Shown piece after piece: positions 1-12,127 of a stretch of 64,000 nucleotides of DNA. Source of the DNA: Callaeas wilsoni. Lineage: Eukaryota > Chordata > Aves > Passeriformes > Callaeidae. The stretch covers positions 124,001 through 188,000 of the forward strand of contig VWPU01004543.1 of assembly GCA_013398955.1 (NCBI GenBank), given 5' to 3'. The notes below the pieces were generated by a model. The model did not search any database. It was not told the DNA's origin and saw only the letters and a list, made by a program, of their open reading frames with translations. Within the stretch, counting starts at the first letter, position 1; the number at the start of each line of letters is the position of its first letter. Made by a program: the position numbers and the translations under genes.

Positions 1-3000
1 TATTATGTCCAAACTTTGTGTAAACATGTTCATTTTACTCCAATTCAGCCTGGCATTACAAGTGTCTTCAGGGAGGGAAACGGGATAATGTTATAGCACA
101 ATGATTTCCAGATAGATTTTTAGTCTATTTTCCTCACAGCAGTGTAATTTGGTGTAGTGATGTGCTTGTGCCTGGAACTTTATTGTTCACAGCTATAAAT
201 GAAAGATACTGTTTAAAAAAGTCATAATTTACACTGTATGTCTGAAATCCATATTAATTTCAACATTGGTGAGGAGATAAATCTGCCTCTTCAAATCTTA
301 ATGGTTGTGTTTCAGAAGATTCTAAATTGTACTCTTACATTCAGAGTATTAGCCACTTTTGTCACCATTAGTCCGAGAGAAGTAATTTTCTTTTTGCTTT
401 TGTGTTTTAATTTTATTGATTAGGCAAAAGTATGAAGAAATTGCACTGAATCATAAAATTGAGGTTCAAATATTTTAAGAATTGAAAATATTTATGATGT
501 GTTAACAAGGAATCATACAAAATTCCAAACTGCATTGTGTGATAATTTGTTCGTAGACTGGGAGAGCAATCACAAAGATGCACATTGCCAGAGCAAGCCA
601 CAGCCTCTCCTGACATTCCGAGACGACTTCAGAAGAGTAATGCTGCTGAATCCATGTGCACTCTACACATGTTGATGGCTCAAATGCAACAAACTCATGC
701 ATCCAGGACCTAAATGGATCTTCCTAAAAAGGAGCAGACTGAAGATGTGGGAAAATGTTTCCACACTCAAGTCCAGTTGAAGATTTTAATATCAGTGGCT
801 AAAATTTCTAACTTTCCTGCCAAGAATGTATTTTAAAACTGCAAAACATGAACTGAAGATCAATGGCAGATTATGGGCAGCTGGATTATTTTCAATGAAG
901 AGCAATGCTGAAGCCATCGTTTACATCATAAACAAACCATGGTGGAAAATGTGTGCGGTCTTTCCATGCAGTGAAAAGAGGAATCTAAAACTCTCCCTTG
1001 CAATCAGCTTGTTAGTTTGCAGCCAGATCATTCTGGGGGCTTCTGCACAGAAAGAGGCCTTTGGCACACATACCAGCCTCTACCCAAGCAAAAGAAAAGA
1101 AAGACAGAAAAAAGTGCTTCCGTGTATATTTTATACAATTGTTTCAGGTTTCTAAGCCATGTCTCTGCTGCGTTTGTTCATTAAAGGTCTGATTTGAGAG
1201 ATAATGGATTAAGTGGATTTGCTAGTCACCTCCAAGGCTGAGGGATCACAACCTGGCCACTTATTGTGCATAGCACTGCTAAGAACAGAAGTAGAAGGAA
1301 AATCAAAGGTGCAATGCTATGGCAGCTTGCATTACAGGACAACAAAAAAAAGGAATACGGAGTCTGCACAGCTTTACTGAAAACTGCCAAAGTTGCTCTT
1401 TCAATTGCAATCTGGGCTAGATTCATGGTGTTTTGAATCACACTTTTTTACAACCTCTTTCATGCTGGCAGTTTGAGGTCCCACATTAGATTACTTCACA
1501 ATTCTTGTGCCAATAAACTAAACTGTGTATATATTTGAAAATGCTTTGTGTTTGGGGTGTCTGGCAAAGAGGACTGAGTGACAAGCTTACTTTGTCACAG
1601 ATATATTGGAGTCTTAAGAATTCAGTGAAGGGTAGGCAGTAGGCTTTCGTTTCCTGTTATTGTTGTGGCAGTTTTCTGCACAGCTGGTTTGAAACATCTT
1701 GGCACAATTGATAAGGCAGAAATATTTCCATTTTTGATGTGCTGAAGTTAGTGTGTTTTTCATAAAGACTAGTGGAGGAATTTTCACTCACTGAAAGTTA
1801 CTTATTTAACTTCCCTGATAGAAGTAAAAAGTGTACTTTAATATTGAATGCCTGGCTGGATCGGTGTCCTCTGCTGATTTATACCTGTATGCCCTACTGC
1901 TACATGTGATATAAAGGAGAAATCATAATTTCCCTGGGGAGATTCCAGCTGTTACTAGTAGCTGGCATAAACAATCTCATGAAGAAAAAGTGTTTCTTTC
2001 TTGCAGGAATGGTTAAGACAGAGAGATGAGGGATGGAATAGTATACTACAGTACCGTACCGTACCACGAGGGTCACCCCTTCAGAAGATCAGCCTTGTCT
2101 GTCATATGTTGAAACACTCTCTTAAGCTTTATCAAGCAAGACACATGGCTTAGAATCCAGAATTTTGGGGGTTTTTTGTATTTGTCTTTCTGGATGTTTA
2201 GTGAATTTTTGTTCAGATTGCTGAACTTTATTTTCAGTGAGGAGGGAAGGACTAGCTTTTATTCTCTTGCTGTAGTTGACAGAACAGTGTGGCAATGTCA
2301 TTTTTTAAAATTCCCTTGGTGTGTGGAGGGAGTGGAACCACTAAAGAAGGACTATCCGATTTTTTCTGTAGTGTGTGGTTCTAGTGGTTCTCTCTGACGA
2401 CGCTGATCTTGGGAGGTTGGCTGGGGGTCGTAGTAGGGAGACTGAACCACCAATGAGCAAAGTATTGGTGCAAATAAAATTTGGGAGCAGAAAGGTTGAA
2501 CCTTCAAGATTTTCTTCAGAGGTCAAGGGAAAGAATTATGACTGGTCAGGGATCACTGTGACTCTATAGCCAACACAGCTATTATATAATTAACAGTAAG
2601 AAAAATGGCTGGAATGCAACCATGAAGGAAAAATTTCTGCTTTGAGATCTGCATCCAGGCCATGTTCAGAGACTAAGGCTCCTGAATTAACTTATTATAG
2701 TCTTCACCCCATCCTACATTACTGAGACTTTGATGTAAGAACAGTCTAGGTCCCTCTGAAGACTTGAGTCACTTTCTCCATATCTCCTCATCACCTGTTA
2801 GGCGTAGGTGAGAATAGCAGTGAAAGAATAGACTGCACCCTTTCAGAGCCCTGGGGGCTGTGGTATTGACATGCTTTTATCAGCAACCTGATCTCGTAAA
2901 GAGTTCCTGAAAGTCTCTGCACTGTGGGAAGGAATTAAGCTCTGCAGCAAAGAGATGCGTGTTCTGTTTAAGTCTAAAAAAACGAGGACAAAAACCACAT

Positions 3001-6000
3001 CTGAAATGCTTCACTGCATAGCATGTTTCTCCTCATGCCTTCAAATCAACAGTTAACATGAAAATGCAAGCATACTGGAAACACATTGTCATGTCAGCTC
3101 CAGAATTTACCTTTATTTAGAGTTATTAAAGGTTTATTTGACCCTCAACCTTTTGCAGAATGAAACACTTATATTGAAAAATGCTACATTTGTTAAGCAT
3201 ATTAACTGAAAATTGGCATATAATGAGTCAGGTCTTTATATATGAGTACTATCTAAAGCTAAGTTTACTAGAGCTGCATCATGACAGCCTCCTAGGGGTT
3301 ACTGAGGTGAGAAGAAGGGAGCTTTAGGGGCCTCTGATACCGGCTGTGAATGGTCTTTCCCTGGCCAAACAAGGCGAGAAACAATTCTCAAACAGAAACA
3401 CAGCTCCTGGTATTCTGGCAGAAACCAGAATGAATGGATTAGAAATGTCACCAAGGTCTGCCTTTTCATTAATTTACTTCACCTCTTACACTTTCCTGAG
3501 CTCCCTGAAATATCCATTCATTGTATCTTCCATAGCTCCTGTTATCATTGTGTTTGATACAGATGCACAATGAAAGGAATCAAAGGAAATATTTTGTGTG
3601 TGGATACAGCTTATTGAGCAATTCTCAGGTAAATATGTTACTTGAAATTTTGCAGAAACTATTATATAAAGTGAGCAAGTAAGGAAAGTAAAATTCTCTT
3701 TTAGGAGTGATTTTTGCTGCTTAGGGAGAGCTGCTTAGGATCCTGAATTGGAAAATGATAATTCCAAAGAGAAGGGGGAAGATGTGTCATGAAAACACAA
3801 ACCAGAAAAAAATCACATGTTAAATATATTTGTACACATATTGATCAAGACAGAATGAGTCTTTTGCCTTATTAGGTTATATCAACTTCTTTTGAACAAT
3901 TTCCTCAATATGCCAGAATGACTCATAAACATTGCCAAAGTGTTCACAATTCTGCTTGTGACTACCATTTTAATATAGCTCTTTGCCCAGATAAATGTAA
4001 ATTTGCATATAAGTGAATACACATAACTTTTAAATGTCAATGTTAGAAATGCGTACAACTGTATGATGTCTAGCTGGCAGTTTGTGTCACTCAAAAAAAT
4101 AAACCAAAACCTTTCTTCATGGAAAACATCAACAATGTATAGAAGTTGAAAGCGATACTTAAAATAAATGGCAGAGTTTATTCTTCAAAATCAGTTTAAA
4201 AAACTCCCTCAAAATGCTTTGACAAAATGCAGCTGCTCTTTGGAATTTGTAGCACTATATTGAAGTATTTGAATATGAGTCTGGGTGGCATCACAAACAT
4301 TTGTTTCCCATTGATTTAAAGCTTTAAATGCAAAATCCTTTGGAAAAGACGCCCATACCAAGGGTCTAAAAGAATGGTTTGAAAGATTCAAATGTCAAGC
4401 TAGAATCAAAACAAATTTGAGGAAGCAGATCGTTGGAAGTAGGAAAAAAGAGCATTACCATTACAAGGCAGTTCAGCTATAGTCATTTTTACCTGTGCAT
4501 TTGCAAAGCCGGTTTATACAGCATATGCTAACCCTGTGTAGGGCTCAGTCTCTCAGTAAACTGGCAGTGGAGTGTGGATAGACTGGGCAGCGCATTCCTG
4601 TCATTACTACAGTGTTCCCCACGCCCTCCACAGTGGAGCCATCAGCCTTTGCACTGGTCCCATCCATGCAGCACACCAGATGCTACCGTCCTGCTCATGG
4701 TTGCCTGGTCAGTTTGTCACTCTCCAGAGCTCCAAGGAAAGCACAGCACTGACTGCACGTAACACCTGAAGCACAGCATCATGTTTCTTTCCATTCTCCA
4801 GCTCAACACTCTCTCTGATTATTTTCTTTCCTTCAAAGAACATTAACTTCCAACTATTTCACAATTTGGACATTTCTTGGGCCATGCCAAGATAAAGGAA
4901 AGCTTGCCAGCAAAGTTTGTGATTCATCTCTCTCTTCCTCATCAGCTTATAAACCTGCTTTTTGTTTGACTAGAAGCTTTCTGGATTAAGCAGATGCGGT
5001 TTAGCAGTGCCTTGTACTAACAGCTCAGAGCCAGTAACTGACTACATCTTCTAGCTTTGTTTCATCTTATTAAAGCGCTGATTATTATCGTGCCACTGAT
5101 CTCTTGGGAACCGCACTTCTTGTGTTCAGTTTCCAAGAGTGTGTTAAAGAAATGAGGGGAAGTGAGAACAGCAAATAAGAGGATAAAAAGTACCTGGCAC
5201 TAACAGCTGAAGGTGCTGCTACTCTAAAGAGAAAAGCACAAAAGTTCTGCTAGCAGCAATGTCCAGTAGTGCTTACAAAATGTCTTTTTCTACTGTTATT
5301 GAATTAGCTAGTCATCTGAATAAAACCACTGCAGATTACCAGTTTACATCTTACAATACAAAAATGGGAAAGAGTAACTTTGCATAACTGAGGAGTTCCT
5401 GTACCATAGCCTTCTATTTCTATGTTTGGTATTAAACTTGCAGTATTACATTTCTAAATAAAATAGCTTTAAAATCCCATCTGAATAACAGCCTAGTACA
5501 TATTTTATAATGTTACCCAGTAACTAGCAACTGGTATATCAAACCTTGAAATTTCTGATTGATTCAGAAAATAATTCAGCATTGAGTGATAACTAACTCA
5601 AATCCTCTTTTGGGCTTGGTAAAATGCAGCTGTGATAAATAACAAGATTGGTAAAAACCCTGTGAACCAGAGCCAGTGCTGACTGCTGTTAGTCCTGCTG
5701 ATACAGGAATGGCTCTGAGCAGGAGGAACCTACTTACCCAGTTCCTTAGCCAAAGCCATTTTCCCACTCTTGAATACCAAAATGTCGCAATCATATAGGA
5801 AGATGCCCCTTTGTACTGCATGCCTTTGACTTGTTTGACTACAGAACTGATGTCGTTTGTTATTTGCAGAAGCTCTGCCCTGCTTCAGGGATAGCCATCA
5901 GAGAGAATTCTGCCCTCTGTAGAGCAGAGCTGTGTAGGCTGGCACTTGCTTTGGCATGCCCCTGAAAATGAGGAGCAAACTTGATCCTTGCTGTGCAAAC

Positions 6001-7064
6001 TTGTCAGTGACAGCATAAAATCTGAGTAAAATATTTATCTGCTAGATTCAGTGTATGCTTGTCAGCATGAATTAAAAAAAGAAAAAGAACTTGTGGAAAC
6101 ATATCTGAAAGGAGGAGACATTTTGCCTACTCCTCATTCACCTGGACTATGCTGTCCTTTCATATCTGTCACTAGCTTAAAAAATATTTCATCTCATGTT
6201 TGTCATCAAACTTTGGGACAAATCACATCCCTTCTCTTTTGTCATTGTGAGGAGATCACAAATAATGATCCTTACCAGAATGAATATATTTTAATATTTT
6301 ATTTCTTTGAATGGTGCAGCAGACACAACAAGCAGCCACATTGGGCTGTTCAGCAGTCCAGATCTTAATGGCTAATGAAACTTTGAGTTTGGAAAGTCTG
6401 ATGTGGTAGGTCCGAATAAATAGTTGCAAAGAAAGTACTCAGCACTTCAAGGATTTTATTAGGCAGAAGAGGAGTGTCCACACTCTGCTTAGTTTTCAGC
6501 TCAGCTGGAGAGTGTTTCTGAAGGGTTTACACATCTTCCAAATACAGATAGAAATTTGCAGAGCTACCGAACAGGAAAAGACTGGGAGACTCTAAACCGA
6601 CTGTGCGTGTGCTGAGGCATCTATCTTCAGGACACTGCTGCCTCACAGGGCTTCAGAGTGCAGCAAGCCAAAAAGAAAGCGGGAGCAAGAAGGGAGATTT
6701 GGATTAGCAGATGTAGTTTTTTGTGTTGGAGGAGTTAATTTGGTCTACTTTTGGTGGCATTGTCCTGAATCTGTTTTCATCTATGTATTCCTTTACAGGG
6801 TTTCTTTTCCTTAGTTAAGACAGAAGATTATAGAAAGCATAAATTTAGCATACTATTTTTCTTCCAAGTAATATGTGTATTTGCACATTTTTGAGCCTTT
6901 AATAAAATGTAAACAAAAAGCAAAACTCTAGTAATTCCATTAAACTGGTTTTATCATTATCACCACTCTAATAGGTCAATCACAGAATGCTAAAGCACGG
7001 TCATTTCATTCTAGCTGTATCTTAACTCTGCCTCAATTCATGTAGCATTTCATAGACGTAATTG
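1..7064. other. A+T-rich non-coding stretch
   Basis: All six frames are broken into short pieces and none gives a recognisable protein. The base composition is A+T-rich with few CpG, as in bird introns or intergenic DNA. The only small structures I can point to are three tandem GTACC units at 2051-2065 and a somewhat more G+C-rich patch at about 4570-4770. The patch has two overlapping short open frames of 62-65 codons that look like chance, and it is followed by a pyrimidine-rich stretch ending in CCAG near 4800. I see no transposon I can name, no RNA gene and no convincing exon. Diverged repeats or conserved non-coding elements could be present and invisible without alignment. Confidence 0.6.
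2051..2065. repeat. (GTACC)3 short tandem repeat
   Basis: Three exact GTACC units stand in tandem, preceded by ACA and followed by ACGAGG. It is a short pentanucleotide microsatellite and could vary in copy number between individuals. No function is suggested. Confidence 0.7.
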
Positions 7065-7605
7065 CATCTTGCTATTGCATGGAACTATTCTCCCCTCTTG
7101 CTCTCCAGACATCTGTCTGTGTTCCTCAGGTTCTCTCTTCACCTTCATGCCGGTGGCTCCTGCAGTGCAGGCTGTCCGCAGAGCTGGAGCCGCTGTCGGC
7201 ACCGAGCGCTGCAGTGACGTGATGAGCACAGTGCAAAACGCTCTGCCAGACACCTCCTGAGGATGCCACGCACTGTGCAGTCTGCACTGGCAATGTGAGG
7301 GTTTTGGAATGATCCTGACTTGCTGTGAGCAAGCACTTCTTCGGTATTTATCTGTCTGAGACTCCTCAGTGAAAGCCCCTGGTGCATGGATCTCCCAGTG
7401 CAGGCTCCAACCTCGAACCAAACGTGACACTCAGACATGACCAGAGCAAACACTGGTTCTGGGGAAGGGTGCTTTTTGCCCTGGGTCTGTTCAGAGGTCA
7501 CAGGGATACACATATATTTTATTTCCCAGGAGTAGGTTGATGATGCCAAGCGCTGCCCAACCTGCTGCTGCTGCAGCGTGTGAATTTTGCTTTTGATGCT
7601 CACTT
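7065..7605. other. CpG-rich block, possible promoter, exon or young repeat
   Basis: I count about 14 CpG dinucleotides between 7149 and 7580, while the flanking kilobases have very few. The block is clearly more G+C-rich than its surroundings. On the minus strand a frame of 152 codons (7145-7603) stays open across almost the whole block, and two other frames are open for 126 and 68 codons. That is expected when stop codons become rare in G+C-rich DNA, so it is weak evidence for coding. The peptide has no domain I recognise. Retained CpG can mean a germline-unmethylated promoter, an exon of a non-coding RNA, or a relatively recent insertion whose CpG sites have not decayed. I see no terminal repeats or poly(A) tail that would prove an insertion. 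I cannot choose between these. Confidence 0.45.
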
Positions 7606-9479
7606 GCCACCATTTAGATCCACTGAGTCATGCAGGGGGCAATCTGAGGAACTATGTGCTGTGTTAGAGACTTCAAAGGTACTAAAGAGCTGATGTTATA
7701 TAGGCATCCAAACCTCCCTTATCATTCGTCAGGCTGAAAGGCCAGCTGGGCTACTCTGACCATATAGGCTTTGGATAAAAATCTAAAAGCGAAGGTTGGA
7801 AACTGTTATAGTGTCTTTCTATTAACACTACAGTCACTCTCTTTCATTGCCGGAAATCAGTTTTACAGGTATTTCTACCACGTTCATGCAGCCATCTTTC
7901 CAACTTTAAAGAGGAAAGAGTGAATTAAGGGGAAAAAAAGAGCTGAAGTAGCCATAGTTAAGCAACTGTAGCTTCTTCAGGATTGTCTCTTTTCTCTGAT
8001 GCTGTCATACACAATTAATGTTTGTAGGTAAAATTAGGTCAGTATTTGTTACACTGTTTTGGAGAGAGGTGTCTTGTAACTGCATATTAAAAATATGAAT
8101 TTGAAATAAAAAAAACAAGTGAAGATATTACAGTTATAGCACAAGTCTGACAGACAGACCAAAGTATTTATAGATCGTAGCCCAAATGGTCTCAGCTTTT
8201 AAATAGGTATATAAATAATTAATTTTGAGTACTCTCTTGAAATAACATAGAATAGATTATCTGTACTACTTGCCAACGCAAACAACCTTTGTCAGTAATT
8301 TTAAAAATCATGTTGTGTGTTAATTTGGCTCCAAAATTCATGTGACGTCTTTAAAATCCAGTTTCCTATTTTACAATTTAAAGAGGCATTTATACTCAAT
8401 AGAATGTTGGGAAAACTAAGTCATTAACTTTGCAATGTCTTGACAACCTCATACCTGTAGAAAAGGAAGAGGAAAAAAATGTCAGCTCTGCTCAGTCTGC
8501 TCAGTTCCTGTCCTGTTGGCTTATAAGATCCAGATAAACCCATAATCGTCCAGTCAAACCAACAATAAGAAGTAACAAAAATTACATTTTTTTCTTTCAA
8601 AATGAAAGGAATCATAAGTTAGAGTTTTCAATGGAATTGAGAAGAGAGAGCTATTTTTGAAAACCAGTCAGGTTTGCATTCAGTAGTATAGTATGTAGCA
8701 GATAAATGTAACCCTTTCCCTTGGAATTCACTCAGGGACCCAAATTCTTATTTTGCTTGGGTTTTTTTCTACAGAAAAATCAGACACACAAAAGTATACA
8801 ACAGTATAAAATTAAGTTAAGGAAATTCACAGCAAATGCCTTTCCTGAAATAACATTCTGGGGTTTTGTTTGTTTTGGAAACTCTGAAAAATTAAAGCAC
8901 AAAGACTCCACAGCTTCTTTATCTGTGAATTTCCCCTTTCCAACCAATAAGCACAAAAGAAAAAAACCACAGAGACAAAATTATGTCATAGAATCAGGAA
9001 AAAAGAGACTAAAACCTAAAACTAAAACCTGTTTTCCATTCTGCCTTGAGCCAGCTTAGCTCAATTTACCTGCTCGGAATTCTGTATACTTTAGAGGAGG
9101 TAAAAAGTATGACCTCCTTGCTTTGAAGAGGCTGTGCAATGACCATTTTACAATTTAGTCTCCTTCTCTTAACATATTAAATCTGGTATTTCCTTTCTAT
9201 CCATTATGATGTATATTAGGGAGTAATGAGAAAGACACAGACCTCACAGTCCGGCTTTCTGTTTTGATTTGAGTTCATTCAACAAGGCTTTGTTTTCTCT
9301 CCGTGGCTTTTCCTGCCTCCTTGGCTGGCTCTGCACCACGTTAGAAACACAGACCATGCTTCATTTAGCAGCGACCTTGATCTGCAGTTATCAGAGTGGG
9401 CACACTGTGCCTGCTGTCTGATGAGTCCCTGTTTTGTTGCTTTTACTGTTGTCTAAATATTATGACAGAGGAAATCTTC
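7606..9479. other. A+T-rich non-coding stretch
   Basis: I see no recognisable gene or repeat. A plus-strand frame of 112 codons at 8721-9059 is rich in lysine, phenylalanine and asparagine, as chance frames in A+T-rich DNA are. The word TCATAGAATCAG at about 8987 resembles the reverse complement of a CR1 tail, but the similarity stops after about 12 bases. Confidence 0.55.
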
Positions 9480-9709
9480 CTACAATAGTGGATGCCCACA
9501 GCCAAGCTTAAAATTTTTAGCAGGTAGGAATATGGAGCACGCTTTTGGCTTAGCCTGGCTGCATGGACAAACATCTTGAGGCCCCTGGCTGGCGATCAGA
9601 GAGGCTGCAGAGAGCTGGTGAGTAGCCAAGGGGGAGCTGGTTGTGTATAGCACTGCCAGTTCTTGTAGGCTAGTCCGGAGTCGCTGAAGCATACTTGTAA
9701 TCTGGGACA
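9480..9709 (-). CDS. candidate 3'-terminal coding exon, unknown product
   Basis: Reading the minus strand, a pyrimidine-rich tract with TTATATTTTCCAG (AG at 9710-9711) is followed by an open frame of about 76 codons ending in a TAG at 9480-9482. The translation starts YLSQITSMLQRLRTSLQEL, which has the leucine spacing of an amphipathic helix or short coiled coil. It then turns into a Ser, Ala and Cys-rich tail without a recognisable domain. The segment is somewhat more G+C-rich than its flanks. I do not recognise a family, and no second exon can be linked to it within the window. The frame continues open upstream through the proposed acceptor, so the border is not forced by a stop. It could be a real last exon of a minus-strand gene, an exon of a non-coding RNA, or chance. 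Confidence 0.2.
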
Positions 9710-9791
9710 GGTACCTGGAAAATATAACATGACAGTGGCTATGAGAAGAATAAAAAATAGATAGGAGGAAGGAGGTGGGGTCAATACACAT

Positions 9792-12070
9792 CTTTCAGGA
9801 TCAGACAGATTCCTTTACTGGCTAATTTCTCAATAAAAACAGATGGATAGGTATTTCTTAGCAAAGATGAATACTAGTTTTAATACTAGTCCTAAAGTTA
9901 GGCTGCTGATATCAGGCTGCCTTTCCTTATAACTGTGTCTCCTGCAGAGCCCAGGGCTGTAGCACAACAGGGAGGGGACAGGATTTTCTGCAGTTAAATG
10001 CATACAAATGCTATTGAGATGGGTGGCAGTTGCTCATGTTGATAAGCAGGATCCATGAGCTGGGATCTCAGTTCTCCACAGAGAGGTTCTGTGGCACGGT
10101 TTCCCTAAGGCTGGTGTTTCACTCACTCTGCGTTTAGACTTCCTGTTATTCACAATAGCCACCAACTTGATAAGATATTGGCGTAGCTGTTCTAAAGGTC
10201 ACATTGCAGCCTGTAGTTGCACAGAGAACTTCTCTTTCCCTTTATCAGTAAATGACATACAGGCTGCTATCCCATAAACCTGGCAATTAACAGCTCATCC
10301 CAAGGAAAGCTCTATCCCTGATGGAGGATACAATAACCTTTACAGCATACCCTGCTGGCCTGGCTTCCAAGCTAAAGATGGTGACACCACCCTCCATTGT
10401 GTTGGATGTCTCCCATTCCTCTGGTATTCAATTTCAGCTTTATTTCTACTTCTAGAACTGATAGGTGAAATTCCACTCCTCATATCTAATCCAAAAAATT
10501 TCCGGAAGCTCTCTATCCCAGCTGAGTCTCATGGCAACTTTGCAGCCTCCAGACTCTGGCTGCCTGAGCTCCACAGAGATGTTATAAAATAAACGAGGCC
10601 ACACGACCTCTAAAATCTTTTTTGGCTAGAACAAATGTTGGGGAAGAGGAGAAGAGAAGGAAATAATGGCTTTCTTACATGTGGCAGACTTCTGAATTGC
10701 TTACCAAAAACTGACTGCAGAACCAACATTTATTCTCATTTGTATTTGTTACATTTCTGATTTATAAGCAGCACTTGCTTGAGGCTCTTATGGTGTACAA
10801 CCTGATAGCTATCATGTATTTTTAAAAAAAGGAGGAAAGCCTGAATAAGAAAACAGGGGATGAGGAGGTCATTTAGCAAGGTCAATCAGAAGGAAAAAAA
10901 CCCTATTACTATCTGAGGAGCAAAGCCTTGTCTACAGCTTGAAGGGCTGCTGATTCCTCCTGGAAGGGTCCCATGGGAGGGTGAGTAGCTGAAATTTCCA
11001 GAATTAGTTGCATATTTTGCTATCTGCTCTGCAATTACTCTTGTTTCTGAAGAACTGGCCTCCCTACTGTGGTTTTGTACAGTTTGTTGTGGTTTTGACC
11101 AGACCATTTCTCTTAAGAATGAAAAAAAAATTATGAAAAGAGAAAAAGAAAAACACCTAAGCATTTAGATTACATTTAGCAGTCACCAAGAAATATAAAG
11201 ACCTATTTACATACATGTAACAATCAAAGAGTCAAAATCCACATTGGCCGATCTTCAAATTACTTGATTTTATTATGTGTAATTATGCAAAATAACATAT
11301 ACTTCTCTTACTTTTTTTCCCCCTCAAGACAGTTCAAAAAAGGCTCTTGTTGTGTCACCCATAGTCACTGCTAGGAAATCTTTTTCACAAAAAACATTTT
11401 CTTGAGAGTCTGTAAGATTAAGAAGACATAAATACATGAATGGAGAGGAAATACCAGAGTAAAGCAAGAATTCTTTGGTGCAAAGTTTAAAAAGCCATTT
11501 TTCCTGAAATTTTTAAAAGCCATTACTCCTGAACGCTATAATTTCTTGCTCTTACAGCTAGTTCAAAAAGTGTGAAAAAGGTCATACAGTCAAAAGCAAT
11601 GAGTTACTGTTGTATGTGTTCCAAGCCATAAAACCCCATCTAGTCTTTGTAGTATTACAAATAGAATAAATGGGTGAAAACTTCTACATAAAATCTAAAA
11701 GCATTGATAGGACCCAGACAGATGACCTGGTGCTATCAGAAGAGGTTCAAATACCCTGACGATATCTTTTGATGGCAAAAAAGGACTGAATAAAAACTGA
11801 ATAGAAATTGAACTGGCATGAGCCAGATTTTTTACAATACATGCCAGCTGCACTCAGAGGAAGCTGAGACTTTTCTTTAGAAGTAAGATGAAGAGACTGC
11901 AGAGGGTTGTCTAACAGTTCTTGTTAAAACCTGTAGTTATCTTTCCTAGTTTATACTTCATACTGGAAGCCATTCAACAGGTGCAGAATCCTGGGCATCT
12001 TTAAAAAAACAACTGAGGAAGTTCCATGAGAGATTCAACTTGAATATAACAATTTTTGTAACCTTAATGT
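9792..12070. other. A+T-rich non-coding stretch
   Basis: I see no gene. Apart from the short tandem duplication at 11486-11533, the DNA is unique-looking, with scattered A and T runs. The sub-region 9900-10600 is less A+T-rich and pyrimidine-rich in places, but no frame or repeat is recognisable there. Confidence 0.55.
11486..11533. repeat. two-copy imperfect tandem duplication, period about 26 bp
   Basis: Two adjacent copies share the pattern TTTAAAAGCCATT..TCCTGAA. Copy one is 11486-11508 and copy two is 11512-11533, with a few substitutions and one length difference. This looks like a local replication-slippage duplication and is not a known transposon. Confidence 0.7.
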
Positions 12071-12127
12071 GGTGTATTAATTTTGATTTTAAATTTAATT
12101 TTAATTTTAAAATTTATTTTTATTTAG
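12071..12127. repeat. low-complexity T-rich (TTTTAA-like) tract
   Basis: Over 57 bases the sequence is almost only A and T, built from repeated ATTTTAAATTT and AATTTTAATTTT words. It is simple-sequence DNA. The short open frame crossing it, rich in Phe, Asn and Lys, is a by-product of composition. Confidence 0.75.

Noticed and set aside
8985..8998. TCATAGAATCAG as a minus-strand CR1 tail
   Set aside because: Similarity ends after about 12 bases and the following sequence does not match any CR1 3' region.
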